Assembly: GCA_902826685.1 (NCBI GenBank)
Contig: CADEFT010000003.1
Span: 49,750-113,749 of the forward strand
DNA length: 64,000 bases
DNA from: an uncultured Acidobacteriota bacterium
GTDB taxonomy: Bacteria; Acidobacteriota; Terriglobia; Bryobacterales; Bryobacteraceae
Direction of reading: 5' to 3'
Each line of letters starts with the position of its first letter. The first letter of the stretch is position 1. Positions 1-9,099 of the stretch are shown piece by piece. Below the pieces are notes generated by a model that saw nothing but the letters and a program-made list of their open reading frames with translations, did not search any database and was not told the DNA's origin. The translations under genes were made by a program, and so were the position numbers.

Positions 1-603
1 GGGGCGTATCTCACCTTCCCCTTCCGCCAGCGTCTGGAGCGAACCTTTCGACAGCGGAACCACACGGAGGCGCGAACGCGTGCCGCGCCGTTCGGGCACA
101 GCCGCATGCAGGCCGTCAATCGAGACGCCGATGCCTTCCCCAGGCTCCCAGCCCGCGGCGATCTCGTAAACCGTGCGCTCCCGCAAGCCCGAAAACGACG
201 AAGCTTTCAGGCTGCGTCCGTCGAGGAAAAGGAATTCGCGGTCTTCGGGCAGGATGGTGAGCGACGCGGGATTCAGCGCGGCCGCCTCAGTGAGTTGCTT
301 CAGTTCCCCGGTCTTCAGTTCCAGGCGAAATGCCTGCATGCCATCGCCGCGATCGGAAGAAAACAACACGAAGGCGCCCCGTTTGCCGATCGACCGGCAA
401 TAGGGATTCGGCAACAGGCTCGGATACTTCGGATCGGTCATCAGTTCGACCGGAAATTCTGTGGCGGGATCGGCATAGCGCCGCGCCTCGGCCGGCAGCA
501 CACGCCCTTTCTCGGAGGCGCGGGCACGCGGAACGGCAAAAGCCAGAGCGGCTAGTAACGCCCGGCGGCTGAGATCCGTACTTCCGCGTCCGGCCCGCTC
601 CAT
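1..603 (-). CDS. Exported beta-propeller protein, N-terminal part (PD40 / oligogalacturonate-lyase-like)
   Basis: A minus-strand frame opens at ATG 603 and stays open for 201 codons until it runs off the left edge, so only the N-terminal part is visible. Residues about 12-29 (SRRALLAALAFAVPRARA) look like a twin-arginine export signal, which suggests a periplasmic protein. The mature part has propeller-like phrases such as VLFSSDRGDGMQAFRLELK, TGELKQLTEAAALNPASL and FLFLDGRSLKASSFSGLRER. Similar phrases occur in PD40/TolB-like repeats and in oligogalacturonate lyase family proteins. The function is therefore only inferred: a polysaccharide-degrading lyase or a substrate-binding propeller. It is divergent from the PQQ propeller gene starting at 645, so the 41 bp between them must hold both promoters or parts of them. 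Confidence 0.6.
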   Translation of the reverse strand, partial: MERAGRGSTDLSRRALLAALAFAVPRARASEKGRVLPAEARRYADPATEFPVELMTDPKYPSLLPNPYCRSIGKRGAFVLFSSDRGDGMQAFRLELKTGELKQLTEAAALNPASLTILPEDREFLFLDGRSLKASSFSGLRERTVYEIAAGWEPGEGIGVSIDGLHAAVPERRGTRSRLRVVPLSKGSLQTLAEGEGEIRP

Positions 604-644
604 ATTCTCCAATCTATCACCTCGTCACTGATATTCTGTCTCGT

Positions 645-1907
645 ATGACGTTTCGAGGGATCCTTCCGTTGATGGCGGCGCTTAGCACTATGGCCACCGC
701 CGGCAACTGGCCGCAGTGGCGCGGCGCCGAACGCACCGGCGTGAGCGCCGAGTCCGGTCTGCCGCTGAAGTGGTCGGAAACCGAGAATATCACCTGGGCG
801 CTGCCTCTGCCCACCTGGAGCGGCGCCACACCCATCGTCTGGGGTGAACTGATTTTCCTGAACGTCGCCGAAAACGAGAACGATCTGGCGCTGTGGTGCG
901 TCGATCGCAACGGACCCAAGGTGCTTTGGAAGAAGCCGCTGGGGGGCGGAAATCAGAAGTACCGCAAGCAAAACATGTCGTCGCCCTCACCGGTCACCGA
1001 CGGCAAGACCGTGTGGGCCCTCACCGGTACCGGGATGCTCAAGGCCTTCAACTTCGACGGCATGGAACTGTGGTCGCGCGATATTCAAAAGGAGTATGGG
1101 CGCTTCGGCCTCAATCACGGCTACGCCAGTTCGCCGCTGCTGCACGACGGATCGCTTTACGTGCAGGTGTTGCACGGAATGAAGACCGACGATCCCTCCT
1201 ATGTGATGCGCATCGACGGCAAGACGGGCAAGAACGTCTGGCGCATCGAGCGGCCTACGCCCGCTATCTCCGAATCGCCCGATTCCTACACCACGCCAAC
1301 GCTGGTCAAAGTGGGCGGCGCGCTCGAACTGGTCATCACCGGCGGCGACGTCATTACCGGGCACGACCTTTCGAACGGAAAGGAATTGTGGCGCGGGACC
1401 GGGTTCAATCCTGAGAACAATCCGTTCTTCCGCATCGTCGCTTCGCCGGTGGCCGTGGGCGATATGGTGGTGGCGCCCACGCGAGTGCGGCCCATGATGG
1501 CCTTCCGCGGCGGCGGGCGCGGCGACGTCACTCGTACGCATAAGCTGTGGACCCATAACTTCGGCCCGGACGTTCCGACCCCGGTAACCGACGGGAAGCT
1601 GATGTGGACCGTCGACGATCGCGGCATCTACCGCTGCATCGATCTGAAGACGGGCAAGGATATCTGGGGGCCGGAGCGTATCCGCAACGGCACCTACAGC
1701 ACGTCGCCGGTTCTGGCCGACGGCAGGATTTACGTCACCAGCGAGGACGGCGTCACCACCGTCATCCGAGCGTCGGACAAGTTCGAGGTGCTGGCCGAAA
1801 ACACGATCGACGACTACACCCTCAGTTCCATCGCCGTGTCCGACGGGCAGTTGTTTCTGCGCACCGCCAAGAAGCTCTACTGCATCGGCAAAAGAAAGAA
1901 GAATTAG
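645..1907 (+). CDS. Exported PQQ-like beta-propeller repeat protein
   Basis: A 420-residue protein with an N-terminal signal peptide (about residues 1-19, ending near MATAG). The mature part opens with [16 protein letters not shown], the usual start of secreted PQQ-like propellers related to BamB and quinoprotein alcohol dehydrogenases. Repeated blade phrases follow: '[11 protein letters not shown]', 'GMELWSRDI', '[13 protein letters not shown]', '[10 protein letters not shown]' and '[13 protein letters not shown]', consistent with a seven- or eight-bladed propeller. No heme motif or separate catalytic domain is visible, so it may be a scaffold or binding protein rather than an enzyme. Its TAG stop directly abuts the ATG of the sulfatase at 1908, so the two are almost certainly co-transcribed and translationally coupled. 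Confidence 0.85.
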   Translation: MTFRGILPLMAALSTMATAGNWPQWRGAERTGVSAESGLPLKWSETENITWALPLPTWSGATPIVWGELIFLNVAENENDLALWCVDRNGPKVLWKKPLGGGNQKYRKQNMSSPSPVTDGKTVWALTGTGMLKAFNFDGMELWSRDIQKEYGRFGLNHGYASSPLLHDGSLYVQVLHGMKTDDPSYVMRIDGKTGKNVWRIERPTPAISESPDSYTTPTLVKVGGALELVITGGDVITGHDLSNGKELWRGTGFNPENNPFFRIVASPVAVGDMVVAPTRVRPMMAFRGGGRGDVTRTHKLWTHNFGPDVPTPVTDGKLMWTVDDRGIYRCIDLKTGKDIWGPERIRNGTYSTSPVLADGRIYVTSEDGVTTVIRASDKFEVLAENTIDDYTLSSIAVSDGQLFLRTAKKLYCIGKRKKN

Positions 1908-3212
1908 ATGAACCGCCGTGAAGCGCTGCGGGCCATGGCGGGCGGACTCACCGCGCCGCTCGCCGCTCAATCGAACAAAACGAACCTTCTGATCCTGTTC
2001 GCCGACGACATGGGATGGGGCGATGTCGGCTTTAACGGCCGCAAGGACTGGGCCACGCCGAACCTGGACCGGCTGGCCTCGCAAGGCACCGTATTCGATC
2101 GCTGGTACACGGCCTTTCCGGTGTGCGCTCCGTCGCGCGCCTCGCTGCTCACGGGCCGGTACACGCTGCATCATGGGGTGCGCAACAACGGCCCGGATCT
2201 GGATGCGTCGGAAACCACCATCGCCGAAGCCCTCAAGCCGCATGGCTACAAGAGTGCCCTCATCGGCAAGTGGCATCGCGGCAAACGCGCCGACGGCGGC
2301 TACACGCATCCGCTCGAACAGGGCTTCGACTACACCTACGGCTATCTGGATGCGATCCACGCCTGGGAACATTTTCCGAAGACGTTGTTCCGGGGGCGCG
2401 ACGAAGTGCCCGTCAAGGGGTATAGTTCCGATCTGCTGGCCGATGAAGCGATCCAGTTTCTGAAACAGAATCGCACCAATCCGTTCTTTCTCTACGTGCC
2501 TTTCATCGAGCCGCATTTCCATGTCGAGGCGCCCGAGGAAGATGTGGCCCTCTACCGCGGCAAGTTCAAGGAAAAGGATCCAAGCCAACCCACCAACGCC
2601 CGCTACGCCGCCATGATTCACCGGCTGGACAAATCGATCGGGCGGATTCTGAAATCGCTCGATGAGCAGGGGCTGGCGCAAAATACGCTGGTGCTGTTCA
2701 CTTCCGATAACGGCGCCACGTTTGAGACCGGGAACAAGGGCGCTTCCAACTTCCACGATTCCAACCGGCCCCATCGCGGGCAGAAGCGCAGCCTTGAGGA
2801 AGGCGGGATTCGCGAACCGGCGATCGTCCGCTGGCCGGGCCGCGTGCCCGCCGGAAAGCGCAGCGGCGCGCCGATGCACAACATCGACATTCTTCCCTCG
2901 TTTCTCGCGGCAGCGGGCGGGCGGCCCGATCCGGCCTGGAAAGTGGACGGCGACAACATGCTCGACGTTTGGACCGGCAAGGCACCCGCCCCAGACCGAA
3001 CGCTGTTTTGGGAGATGGATCTCGGCAACGAGAACTGGAAGATGCATGCGGCCATGCGGGGCGATTTCAAACTGCTCGAGGTCGGCGGCAACCGGTTTCT
3101 GTACAACGTGCGGACCGATCCCGAGGAGCGGCGCACGCTCGGCGCCGAGTATCCGGAAGTCATGAAGCAGCTTCGTGGCGAGTTGGATGCGTGGCTCAAG
3201 ACGGCCAGATAG
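1908..3212 (+). CDS. Cys-type sulfatase (arylsulfatase family)
   Basis: A 434-residue type I sulfatase that would hydrolyse a sulfate ester. The N-terminus MNRREALRAMAGGL is a Tat-like signal, so the enzyme is probably exported. The metal-site motif LILFADDMGWGDVGFNG lies at about residues 28-44. The sulfatase signature is PVCAPSRASLLTGRY, with Cys73 (codon 2124-2126) as the residue normally converted to formylglycine. Further signatures are IGKWH and TSDNGATF, followed by GIREPAIVRWPGRVP. The length is normal for the family. It starts immediately after the PQQ propeller stop codon. The FGE-domain protein at 9100-9963 lacks the usual FGE cysteines, so the maturase is probably encoded elsewhere. 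Confidence 0.93.
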   Translation: MNRREALRAMAGGLTAPLAAQSNKTNLLILFADDMGWGDVGFNGRKDWATPNLDRLASQGTVFDRWYTAFPVCAPSRASLLTGRYTLHHGVRNNGPDLDASETTIAEALKPHGYKSALIGKWHRGKRADGGYTHPLEQGFDYTYGYLDAIHAWEHFPKTLFRGRDEVPVKGYSSDLLADEAIQFLKQNRTNPFFLYVPFIEPHFHVEAPEEDVALYRGKFKEKDPSQPTNARYAAMIHRLDKSIGRILKSLDEQGLAQNTLVLFTSDNGATFETGNKGASNFHDSNRPHRGQKRSLEEGGIREPAIVRWPGRVPAGKRSGAPMHNIDILPSFLAAAGGRPDPAWKVDGDNMLDVWTGKAPAPDRTLFWEMDLGNENWKMHAAMRGDFKLLEVGGNRFLYNVRTDPEERRTLGAEYPEVMKQLRGELDAWLKTAR

Positions 3213-3255
3213 TCAGAAGCTCGCACAGGGCCGGCGGGCCCGCCAGAGATGGAAC

Positions 3256-3306
3256 GAACTCGCGGAGTCCTTGCAGCCCGCCAGGCTCCGTTGTGCGGGC
3301 GAGTTC
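3256..3306. terminator. Possible bidirectional terminator between convergent genes
   Basis: Perfect 8-bp inverted arms GAACTCGC (3256-3263) and GCGAGTTC (3299-3306) lie between the sulfatase stop and the end of the leftward acyltransferase. Inner GGAG/CTCC complementarity is also present. There is only a weak T-run, so this may be a factor-dependent pause or a chance structure. Confidence 0.35.
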
Positions 3307-3308
3307 CT

Positions 3309-4457
3309 TTAGAACAGGCGCCACAGCGAATCGGCGGGCTTGCCCAGCTTGAACCGCCGGTACCAGGCGCACATCGGATAGAGCGCGACCAGCGCCAGCA
3401 GCCAAACCACATACGCCTGTTCGAGCGGCGCCGCCTCGCGAAACAGCACCAGGCCGCAGGCGTAGAGCAAGTAGATGTGAGCCAGGAAGAAAAAGAGCGG
3501 CGTCTGTCCGAACACGATCAGCGGCGAGCGCTCGCTCCTCCAACTGGCGGGCATGCGGTTGAGTAACCCCAGCAGAATTAAATCGACGCCCAGAAACAGA
3601 GTCCAAAAAACCAGCGACGGCGGGTACTTCACGTTGTTCAGAAATTCGATGACGCTCAAGTCGCGCGGTGGGCGGATGTTGCCCCAGCCGCCGGCCGCTC
3701 GCACAACGAGTCCAATCGCCACCAGCGCCGCACCCACAATCCACACCTGCCGTCCAGCCGCGCCCGGATTGGTGCGCCACCAGTGCGCGAAATACATGCC
3801 GGCCGCGGCGCCTGCCAGCCACGGAATCACCGGATAAGTCACGATGAAATGCTCGGAGAGTCCCGGTGCCAGCAGGATCGTAAACCATAAGGGACCCGGT
3901 TTGCCCGAAGCCGGCAGCAGCGAGTTCGTCGCGGCTACACACAGCGCCGAGACCACCAGCCACGTCCACGGACGCAGGCGCACCAGCAGAGCGCAGACCA
4001 TCGTCACCAGCCCCAGCCCGGCCAGCACGATGAATCCCCAATAGAGATCGCTGCCATCGATGGGTGGCGGAGCGGCCGTGCGTCCCAACCGCACGGCGGC
4101 GGGCTTCAGGCGGCCCTGCAGGAAAATCAACGGACTTTCGAGAACTTGTGCGACGGCAAATAGAACCAGTCCGCGAATCGCCAGCCGGCCCGCGATCTTT
4201 CCGGCGCTCCATCCCGCCGCCCGCCGCGAGGCCGCGAACCATTCGATCCCGGCACCCATGAGGAAAAAAAAGCCCGGCGCGCAGAGGTGCGTCACAAGCC
4301 GCGTGAGGAACGGAAACCAGGTGGAGTAAGAGGTCATCGCGCCGGCCCAGAATTCGCTCGAATGCTGCCGTGCGATGAAGGCACTCGAATGATCGATCGC
4401 CATCAGGATCATGATGAGCCCGCGCAGAGCGTCGACGGATTGGTACCGCTGGTTCAA
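3309..4457 (-). CDS. Membrane acyltransferase of the DUF1624/HGSNAT-like family
   Basis: A multi-pass membrane protein of about 382 residues. Shortly after the start it carries SVDALRGLIMILMAIDHSS, the signature of DUF1624 and heparan-alpha-glucosaminide N-acetyltransferase-like proteins, which move acetyl groups across the membrane onto sugars. About ten hydrophobic helices follow. The reading frame is open further upstream, but that extension (to 4622) is low-complexity, lies inside the preceding gene, and is not membrane-like. The best start is TTG at 4457, which overlaps the TGA of the phosphatase gene (4456-4454) by three bases and has GGCGGAAA upstream. It is the third gene of a coupled truA-PP2C-acyltransferase set. 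The substrate is unknown. Confidence 0.8.
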   Translation of the reverse strand: MNQRYQSVDALRGLIMILMAIDHSSAFIARQHSSEFWAGAMTSYSTWFPFLTRLVTHLCAPGFFFLMGAGIEWFAASRRAAGWSAGKIAGRLAIRGLVLFAVAQVLESPLIFLQGRLKPAAVRLGRTAAPPPIDGSDLYWGFIVLAGLGLVTMVCALLVRLRPWTWLVVSALCVAATNSLLPASGKPGPLWFTILLAPGLSEHFIVTYPVIPWLAGAAAGMYFAHWWRTNPGAAGRQVWIVGAALVAIGLVVRAAGGWGNIRPPRDLSVIEFLNNVKYPPSLVFWTLFLGVDLILLGLLNRMPASWRSERSPLIVFGQTPLFFFLAHIYLLYACGLVLFREAAPLEQAYVVWLLALVALYPMCAWYRRFKLGKPADSLWRLF

Positions 4458-5299
4458 GTTGTTTTCCGCCCGCTTCGCCGGACCATCCAGGCGGCAGCCG
4501 CGCCGGCCGCACCGAGCAACGGCAGGGCCAGGGAGGTCTTGCTCCGCCGCGCTTCCTCCTCGGCTCGCACCGCCAGAACCGTAACGTTGTCCTGATACAT
4601 ATCGCCCGCCGCCAGGGTCCACCTCACCATCTCATCGCACACCTTTTGCGCGTTGCCATGAGCGAGCCTCGGCAGATCCTTCGGTTCGATTGTGCGAAAC
4701 AAGCCGTCGCTGGCGAGCACGACCAAATCCCCGGCTTCGATCGGCACCGGATTCTCGCTGGCATCCACCAGGCGGATCTCCTCCAGGCCGACGAAGGAAG
4801 TCAACGCCTCGCGATCCGGATGATTCAAGACCACGCGCCGTGGCAGCACGCCCTGATCGGCGAGCAGATCGAGTTCGCGGCCGTAGTTGTGAAACTGGTT
4901 CACCTGCCGGGCGGCGCCGCCGCGCAGATGGAAGATGCCGGAATCTCCCACCGAAATCCAATGCATGCCATCGGGGGCGAAGGCGGCGGCGATCAGAGTG
5001 GTGCCTACCTCTCCGGCGGCTTCGAGCTCCCGCGCCCGCTCAAACACCTTGGCGTTGGCCGCCAGCATCCCGTCGCGTAGCGCCTGGCCGATGGGCTGTG
5101 CGGCGTCTCCTTGAACCCAGGTAGCGAGGAACGTATCCACAGCCACCTGCGACGCGACGTCCCCATGCGCCATCCCGCCCATGCCATCGGCCACGATCAC
5201 GGCCACCAGTCCGCTTGCCTCGCACTTGGCATGGCCAAACCGGTCCTGTTGTTGTTTGCGTTTGCCGATGTGCTGGGCCTGCCCGATGGTGTACTTCAT
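4454..5299 (-). CDS. PP2C-family serine/threonine protein phosphatase with C-terminal membrane anchor
   Basis: About 281 residues. PP2C motifs appear in order: QQQDRFGHA, VADGMGGMAHGD (metal-binding Asp), TTLIAAAF, SVGDSGIFHLR, LASDGLF and DNVTVLAVR. These place it among the metal-dependent (Mg/Mn) bacterial PP2C phosphatases such as Stp/PrpC. The C-terminus has one hydrophobic segment (LALPLLGAAGAAAAWMV) followed by basic residues, so the catalytic domain is probably tethered to the inner membrane facing the cytoplasm. The start is taken as ATG 5299, because it overlaps the truA stop (ATGA) and the family homology begins there. A start 25 codons upstream would lie inside truA. No partner kinase is seen in the window. 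Confidence 0.88.
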   Translation of the reverse strand: MKYTIGQAQHIGKRKQQQDRFGHAKCEASGLVAVIVADGMGGMAHGDVASQVAVDTFLATWVQGDAAQPIGQALRDGMLAANAKVFERARELEAAGEVGTTLIAAAFAPDGMHWISVGDSGIFHLRGGAARQVNQFHNYGRELDLLADQGVLPRRVVLNHPDREALTSFVGLEEIRLVDASENPVPIEAGDLVVLASDGLFRTIEPKDLPRLAHGNAQKVCDEMVRWTLAAGDMYQDNVTVLAVRAEEEARRSKTSLALPLLGAAGAAAAWMVRRSGRKTT

Positions 5300-6075
5300 C
5301 TCTTCCTTGCCTTCCGCACGGCAGCGGGGTACCGGATGCTTTCGAGGAACAATCCAGCCGCGGGAGCGGTCCACGCCGCCACGTCCAGCCGTGAGTCGTC
5401 ATGGCCCGCCAGCAACTTCTCAAAATCCGCCAATGCGATTTCCTTGCGTCCCACCCGCACCAGCACGCCCGTGATGCGCCGCACCATCTTCCAGAGGAAA
5501 TGCGACGCTTCGATGCGGAACACGACCAGGCCATCCTCGCGTTCGACCGTCGCTTTCTCCACCTCGACAATGGTCGATTCGCCGGGCTTTGATGGATCGG
5601 CCGCGCGAAAGCGGCAGAAGTCGTGCCGGCCCTCCAGCTTCGCCGCCGCCTCCGCCATCAGCTCCACGTCCAAGTGGTCCTTGATCCACCAGACGTATTT
5701 CTTCGAGAAGGCCGATTTTCGCGTCGCGATCTGATAGGCGTAGCAGCGCGACTCCGCATCGTGGCGCGCATGAAACTCGTTCGGAACTTCCTCCACCGCA
5801 AGGATGGCGATCTCGGCCGGAAGAAGATCGTTCAGCCTGCGCTCGAGTTGCCCGGGGCCAAGGGAAGTGGGTGTTTTCACGCGCATGTGCATGACCTGCC
5901 CGGCGGCATGCACACCGGCGTCGGTGCGCCCGGCGCCCTGCATCTCGACAGCCGCCCCGAAACACTGCTCGGCCGCCTGGCGCAATTCCCCCATCACGGT
6001 TCGAGCGTTGATCTGTTCCTGCCAGCCGCGATATTTACTGCCGTCATACTCCAGAACCAGTTTCCACGTACGCAC
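5296..6075 (-). CDS. truA: tRNA pseudouridine(38-40) synthase TruA
   Basis: A 259-residue protein matching TruA over its full length. It begins with LVLEYDGSKYRGWQ, and the catalytic motif GAGRTDAGVHA puts the nucleophilic Asp at residue 52. Later signatures are FHARHDAESRCYAYQI, HDFCRFRA and FLWKMVRRITGVLVRVG. The enzyme isomerises uridines 38-40 in the anticodon arm of several tRNAs in the cytoplasm. Its stop codon overlaps the start of the downstream PP2C gene by four bases, a coupling with no obvious functional link. It is divergent from the M20 peptidase gene at 6131. Confidence 0.96.
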   Translation of the reverse strand: MRTWKLVLEYDGSKYRGWQEQINARTVMGELRQAAEQCFGAAVEMQGAGRTDAGVHAAGQVMHMRVKTPTSLGPGQLERRLNDLLPAEIAILAVEEVPNEFHARHDAESRCYAYQIATRKSAFSKKYVWWIKDHLDVELMAEAAAKLEGRHDFCRFRAADPSKPGESTIVEVEKATVEREDGLVVFRIEASHFLWKMVRRITGVLVRVGRKEIALADFEKLLAGHDDSRLDVAAWTAPAAGLFLESIRYPAAVRKARKR

Positions 6076-6130
6076 TCACTCTAGAGGATAAACCGATTCC
6101 CCGCCCTGAACGAAGTTAAACTGGAACTCT

Positions 6131-7516
6131 GTGCTGAGAATCATTCTGTTTTTCGCGGCGTGTGCGGCCGCCGGCGCGCAGGATTGGCCGAAGCTTCACA
6201 AAGAGACGCTGGACCATTTCCGCGCGCTCATCCGCATCGACACCAGCGACCCGCCCGGTAACGAGAAGCCGGCCGTCGACTACATCAAGCAGATCCTCGA
6301 CCGTGAAGGCATTCCCAACCAGATTTACACGATCGACCCCAAGCGTCCCAACCTGGTCGCACGCCTCAAAGGCAGCGGCCGGAAGCGTCCGTTGCTGATC
6401 ATGGGGCACACCGACACGGTCGGAGTTCAGGCCGAGAAGTGGACCTTTCCTCCCTTCGACGCAGCCCTCAACGGCGGCTACATCTATGGCCGCGGCACCG
6501 TCGACGACAAGGACAACCTCACCGCCTGCCTGATGATCATGGTGATGCTGAAGCGGCTCAACGTGAAGCTGGACCGCGACGTGATCTTTCTGGCCGAGGC
6601 GGGCGAGGAAGGCAGCGTCCGCTACGGCATCGTTCACATTGTGGAGAAGCACTACGACCAGATCGACGCCGAGTATTGCCTGGCCGAAGGCGGCGGCCCC
6701 ATCCGCGCCGGCGGGAAGCTGCGGCTGCATTCGATCGCGACCACCGAGAAAATTCCCTACGCGGTGCGGCTGGTGGCGCGCGGACCGGCCGGCCACGGCT
6801 CGCGTCCGCTGCGCACCAATGCGATTCTGCATCTTTCCGAGGCTGTCGCGAAGGCTTCCAATTGGATGCCGCCCATGCGCCTGAACGATACGACACGCAC
6901 CTACTTCGAACGCCTCGCCACGATCAGTTCACCGGAAGCCGCGGCCCGCTACAACGGCCTGTTGCATCCCGATCGAACCAGGGCCGCCCAGGAATACATG
7001 GCCGAAAACGAGCCCGGCCATAGCTCGATGCTGCGCACGTCGATCTCGCCCAATATCATCAAGGCCGGCTTCCGCGTCAACGTCATTCCCTCGGAGGCCG
7101 AAGCCACCCTCGATATCCGCGCCCTGCCGGGCGAGAATATGGATGCGTTTCTCGATCAGTTGAAAGGCGTCATCAAGGATCCGGCCGTCGAGATCGTGCG
7201 GGCCGCGCGCGATACACGCCCCGCGGCGGCGCCTTCGAAGCTCGACAACGAAGCCTTCCGCGTCATCGAGCGCACCAGCGAGAAACATTATCCCGGCGCC
7301 GTGGTACTGCCCACCATGCTGACCGGAGCCACCGACATGGCCTACTTGCGCGGCAAAGGCATGCAGTGCTACGGCATCGGCGCCATGGTGGACGAAGAGG
7401 ATGGGCCCAAGGGCTTCGGCGCCCACAGCGACCAGGAGCGGATCCTCGAAAGCTCGCTCTACAAATTCCTGGAATTTCACTGGGAGCTTGTGGTCAATCT
7501 GGCCAAAGCTCAGTAA
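6131..7516 (+). CDS. Exported M20 family metallopeptidase (ArgE/DapE-like)
   Basis: A 461-residue M20 peptidase starting with GTG at 6131 and a signal peptide ending near AAGAQ (residue about 17). Zinc-ligand motifs are visible: [10 protein letters not shown] (His and catalytic Asp), [14 protein letters not shown] (bridging Asp), LAEAGEEGS (catalytic Glu and ligand Glu) and the C-terminal AHSDQERI (His). The insert between about residues 190 and 340 is the usual M20 dimerisation domain. It is probably a periplasmic di- or aminoacyl-peptidase. The downstream esterase gene starts 4 bp after the stop, so the pair is likely an operon. Confidence 0.9.
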   Translation: MLRIILFFAACAAAGAQDWPKLHKETLDHFRALIRIDTSDPPGNEKPAVDYIKQILDREGIPNQIYTIDPKRPNLVARLKGSGRKRPLLIMGHTDTVGVQAEKWTFPPFDAALNGGYIYGRGTVDDKDNLTACLMIMVMLKRLNVKLDRDVIFLAEAGEEGSVRYGIVHIVEKHYDQIDAEYCLAEGGGPIRAGGKLRLHSIATTEKIPYAVRLVARGPAGHGSRPLRTNAILHLSEAVAKASNWMPPMRLNDTTRTYFERLATISSPEAAARYNGLLHPDRTRAAQEYMAENEPGHSSMLRTSISPNIIKAGFRVNVIPSEAEATLDIRALPGENMDAFLDQLKGVIKDPAVEIVRAARDTRPAAAPSKLDNEAFRVIERTSEKHYPGAVVLPTMLTGATDMAYLRGKGMQCYGIGAMVDEEDGPKGFGAHSDQERILESSLYKFLEFHWELVVNLAKAQ

Positions 7517-7520
7517 ATAT

Positions 7521-8483
7521 ATGAACTCTCTTGCCACTGTTCTGCTCGCCGCGGCGGCCTTTGCCCAGCCGCCCAACACCGATATCCATTACAAGCTGGG
7601 CCCGGATTCACTCGCGCAGGACGGCGTGCCCAAAGGGAAGGTCAACGGGCCGTTCTCGTTGCCGAGCGAGGTCTTCCCCGGCACGTCGCACACCTATTGG
7701 GTCTATGTGCCCGCGCAATACAATGCCGCCAGACCCGCGGCGTTGATGATCTTCAACGACGGCCAGGCGTTTCTTGCCCCCGAAGGCGATTTGCGCGCCC
7801 CGAACGTGCTCGACAACCTCATCTACCGGCGCGAGATTCCCGTGATGATCGCCGTCTTTATCAATCCTGGCCGCACGCCGGAACAGCCGGAGCCCCATCC
7901 GAAAGACTGGGGCGACCGCAACACGAACCGGCCCACCGAGTACAACAGCCTCGACGACCGCTATCCTCGCGTGATCGCCGATGAGTTGCTGCCCGCGCTT
8001 TCGAAGGAATACAGCATTTCAAAGAGTCCCGAAGATCGCGGTATTGGTGGAGCGAGTTCCGGCGCCATCGCCGCCTTCACCGTCGCCTGGGAGCGGCCGA
8101 ACGAGTTTCGCAAAGTGCTCAGCATTGTCGGCAGCTATGTCAATCTGCGCGGCGGCGACGCCTACCCCGATCTCATCCGCAAGGCGGACCGCAAGCCGAT
8201 CCGGATCTTCCTGCAGGACGGGCGCAACGACAATCGCGGTGTGCGCCGCGACGGCAACTACGATCCGCGCCGCGACTGGTTCTATCAGAATGTGCGGATG
8301 ATGAAGGCTCTCAGCGAAAAAGGGTACGAGTTAAATTACACCTGGGGCATCGGCCGTCACGGTCAGAAGCAAGGTGGAGCGATTCTACCGGAGATGATGC
8401 GCTGGTTGTGGCGCGATCAGCCTGTGTCGGACGATCCCAAGGATGAGGTGGAACGTTCGTTCCGCGAGCCCGCTCGGAATTGA
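7521..8483 (+). CDS. Exported enterochelin-esterase-like alpha/beta hydrolase
   Basis: A 320-residue protein with a short signal peptide ([16 protein letters not shown]). It contains esterase-D/Fes-like features: [37 protein letters not shown], a nucleophile elbow [23 protein letters not shown] (acid) and the terminal [12 protein letters not shown] (His). Family members hydrolyse esters of sugars, feruloyl groups or siderophores, and the substrate cannot be told here. The start is ATG 7521, directly behind the M20 peptidase; the open frame further upstream lies inside that gene. Confidence 0.85.
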   Translation: MNSLATVLLAAAAFAQPPNTDIHYKLGPDSLAQDGVPKGKVNGPFSLPSEVFPGTSHTYWVYVPAQYNAARPAALMIFNDGQAFLAPEGDLRAPNVLDNLIYRREIPVMIAVFINPGRTPEQPEPHPKDWGDRNTNRPTEYNSLDDRYPRVIADELLPALSKEYSISKSPEDRGIGGASSGAIAAFTVAWERPNEFRKVLSIVGSYVNLRGGDAYPDLIRKADRKPIRIFLQDGRNDNRGVRRDGNYDPRRDWFYQNVRMMKALSEKGYELNYTWGIGRHGQKQGGAILPEMMRWLWRDQPVSDDPKDEVERSFREPARN

Positions 8484-8486
8484 GCG

Positions 8487-9083
8487 TCAGAACAAATCGC
8501 CAACGCGGATTTCGGCGGCGGGTGCCCCCAGGGGAGACACCTTTTCGTTTTCGGCAAACGCCAGCACGGACTGGTAAGCACCATCGGCGGGCAATCGATG
8601 CACCACCACACGGCGTCCGTTCACATCGAGGACCCAGTAATCGGCGATCCCGGCACGGGCATATAGTGCGGCCTTCGTCGTCAGGTCGTAAGCGAGAGTG
8701 GTGTCGGAGACTTCGACAAGGAGCCGGATCTGCTCCGGCTTGGGATGCTCTACCAGGTCCAGAAGCGAACGGGACAGGACAACGGCGTCCGGTTCAGGCG
8801 CACTCGCCGGGCTGTCAGCCGGTGCGACATCAATCGTGGGCTCCTGCACCACCTGGGTGCGTCCAAATGCGGTACGCAGCCAGTCACAGAGCAGCATCAC
8901 CGCACGCATGTGCGGCGGATTCTTTGACATCTTGCAAACCAACTCCCCTTCGATGAGCTCGTAGCGATCCAACTCGGACAAACCCAACGAAGCCATCTGA
9001 TTGCATTCCTGGCGCGTCCAGGTCTTACGAGGAGGAAAGACAGGCGCCGCCAGTGTTGGTGACCCGATCAAAGTGGCAGGCAT
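8487..9083 (-). CDS. Uma2-family (DUF820) restriction-endonuclease-fold protein
   Basis: About 198 residues. It contains the Uma2/DUF820 core: YELIEGELVCKMSKNPPH, PEPDAVVLS, LLVEVSDTTLAYDLTTKA with the PD-(D/E)xK-type Asp, Glu and Lys positions, and YARAGIADYWVLDVNGRRVVVHR. The family is common in cyanobacteria and acidobacteria, often as solitary genes, and its role is unsettled. ATG 9083 is preferred to ATG 9110 because GGAG lies about four bases before it, while the upstream choice would overlap the preceding gene. It is the last gene of a leftward set with the FGE-like and alpha/beta-hydrolase genes. A second paralogous Uma2 gene is at 59336-59965. Confidence 0.85.
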   Translation of the reverse strand: MPATLIGSPTLAAPVFPPRKTWTRQECNQMASLGLSELDRYELIEGELVCKMSKNPPHMRAVMLLCDWLRTAFGRTQVVQEPTIDVAPADSPASAPEPDAVVLSRSLLDLVEHPKPEQIRLLVEVSDTTLAYDLTTKAALYARAGIADYWVLDVNGRRVVVHRLPADGAYQSVLAFAENEKVSPLGAPAAEIRVGDLF

Positions 9084-9099
9084 GGCTCCAGTATATCGT

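Noticed and set aside
987..3047. Long minus-strand frame opposite the PQQ propeller and sulfatase genes
   Set aside because: It spans two real genes on the other strand, shows no family motif and no ribosome-binding site.
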